Below are positions 63,861-64,000 of a stretch of DNA of 64,000 nucleotides, in pieces. Both the position numbers and the translations under genes were made by a program. Position 1 is the first letter of the stretch. Every line of letters starts with the position of its first letter. The DNA comes from Flavobacterium chilense (GTDB lineage: Bacteria > Bacteroidota > Bacteroidia > Flavobacteriales > Flavobacteriaceae), in the NCBI RefSeq assembly GCF_001602525.1, contig NZ_LSYT01000005.1, positions 248,001 through 312,000 on the forward strand, written 5' to 3'. A model generated the notes under the pieces. It saw only the letters and a list, made by a program, of their open reading frames with translations. It did no database searches and was not told the DNA's origin.

Positions 63861-64000
63861 AAAGGTTCAAAGTTGCAAAGAGACAAAGGTTCAAAGGTAA
63901 ACAAGGTGTAAAACTTTGTCCCTTTGAACCTTTATTTCTTTGTACCTTAAAAGAAAAAAACTCTGCCTCTTTGAGCCTTTGTCTCTTTGCACCTTAAAAA

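Larger units (their letters stand above)
63300..64000 (+). repeat. Tandem array: three copies of the gene 3' end plus 3' flank
   Basis: Units start at 63300, 63553 and 63761 (periods 253 and 208 nt); the last reaches the window edge. Each has the last 32 codons of the lipoprotein gene, its stop, and a CAAAGGTTC-type repeat. Copy 2 lacks about 45 nt inside the repeat part. Copies 2 and 3 share ACC to ACT and CCG to CCA, both synonymous. Confidence 0.88.

Noticed and set aside
63300..64000. CRISPR array
   Set aside because: The repeats are 200-250 nt units with gene fragments, not short repeats with unique spacers, and there are no cas genes.

Overview
The window is AT-rich chromosomal DNA from a member of the Bacteroidota, most likely Flavobacterium or a close relative. 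The evidence is an SusC/SusD pair, a subtilisin with a type IX secretion C-terminal domain, the fused NagB/PIG-L deaminase, DUF4190, DUF3810 and YwqK-family proteins, and many copies of the Bacteroidota -7 promoter box TAnnTTTG. I see no rRNA, tRNA, CRISPR array, prophage or insertion sequence.

Layout. 1-544 is non-coding. 545-30186 is mostly housekeeping and conserved hypothetical genes in short operons: NYN/LOTUS protein and glutamate-synthase-like protein, two paralogous lipoproteins with a GH88 hydrolase, ABC exporter, RdgB, DEAD-box helicase, DUF389, PepD, an ECF sigma factor, acyltransferase, Nudix, subtilisin, MnmA, YidC, PyrG and three DUF4190 paralogues. 56530-64000 is again housekeeping-like: OsmC, two LysM proteins, GuaA, and a lipoprotein whose 3' end is repeated in tandem.

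The most distinctive part is 30452-56226, which I read as one glycan-utilisation regulon built around a LacI-family regulator (36177-37217). To its left, on the minus strand, are a GHMP sugar kinase, a sugar nucleotidyltransferase, an MFS sugar transporter and NagB/PIG-L. To its right, on the plus strand, are SusC, SusD, an arylsulfotransferase-like lipoprotein, a TsdA-like dihaem cytochrome c, a large DUF6067-like putative glycosidase, a DUF5107-TPR protein, an M1 aminopeptidase and a GH109-type alpha-N-acetylgalactosaminidase. A CBM9-like protein lies in between on the minus strand. The kinase promoter and the susC promoter are inverted copies of the same module of about 85 bp. Each copy holds two 14-bp palindromes 23 bp apart, upstream of a matching -33/-7 promoter. 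This ties the periplasmic and outer-membrane arm to the cytoplasmic arm. The enzyme set points to an amino-sugar (GalNAc or GlcNAc) containing glycan or glycopeptide; that substrate is inferred, not shown.

Intergenic regions carry several families of palindromic repeats: CAAAGGTTC-type arrays after stop codons, a CGCCACGAATT hairpin, a CACATAGAAACATAG element, and a nested palindromic element at 56271-56500. All functional calls come from reading the sequence; no database search was run.
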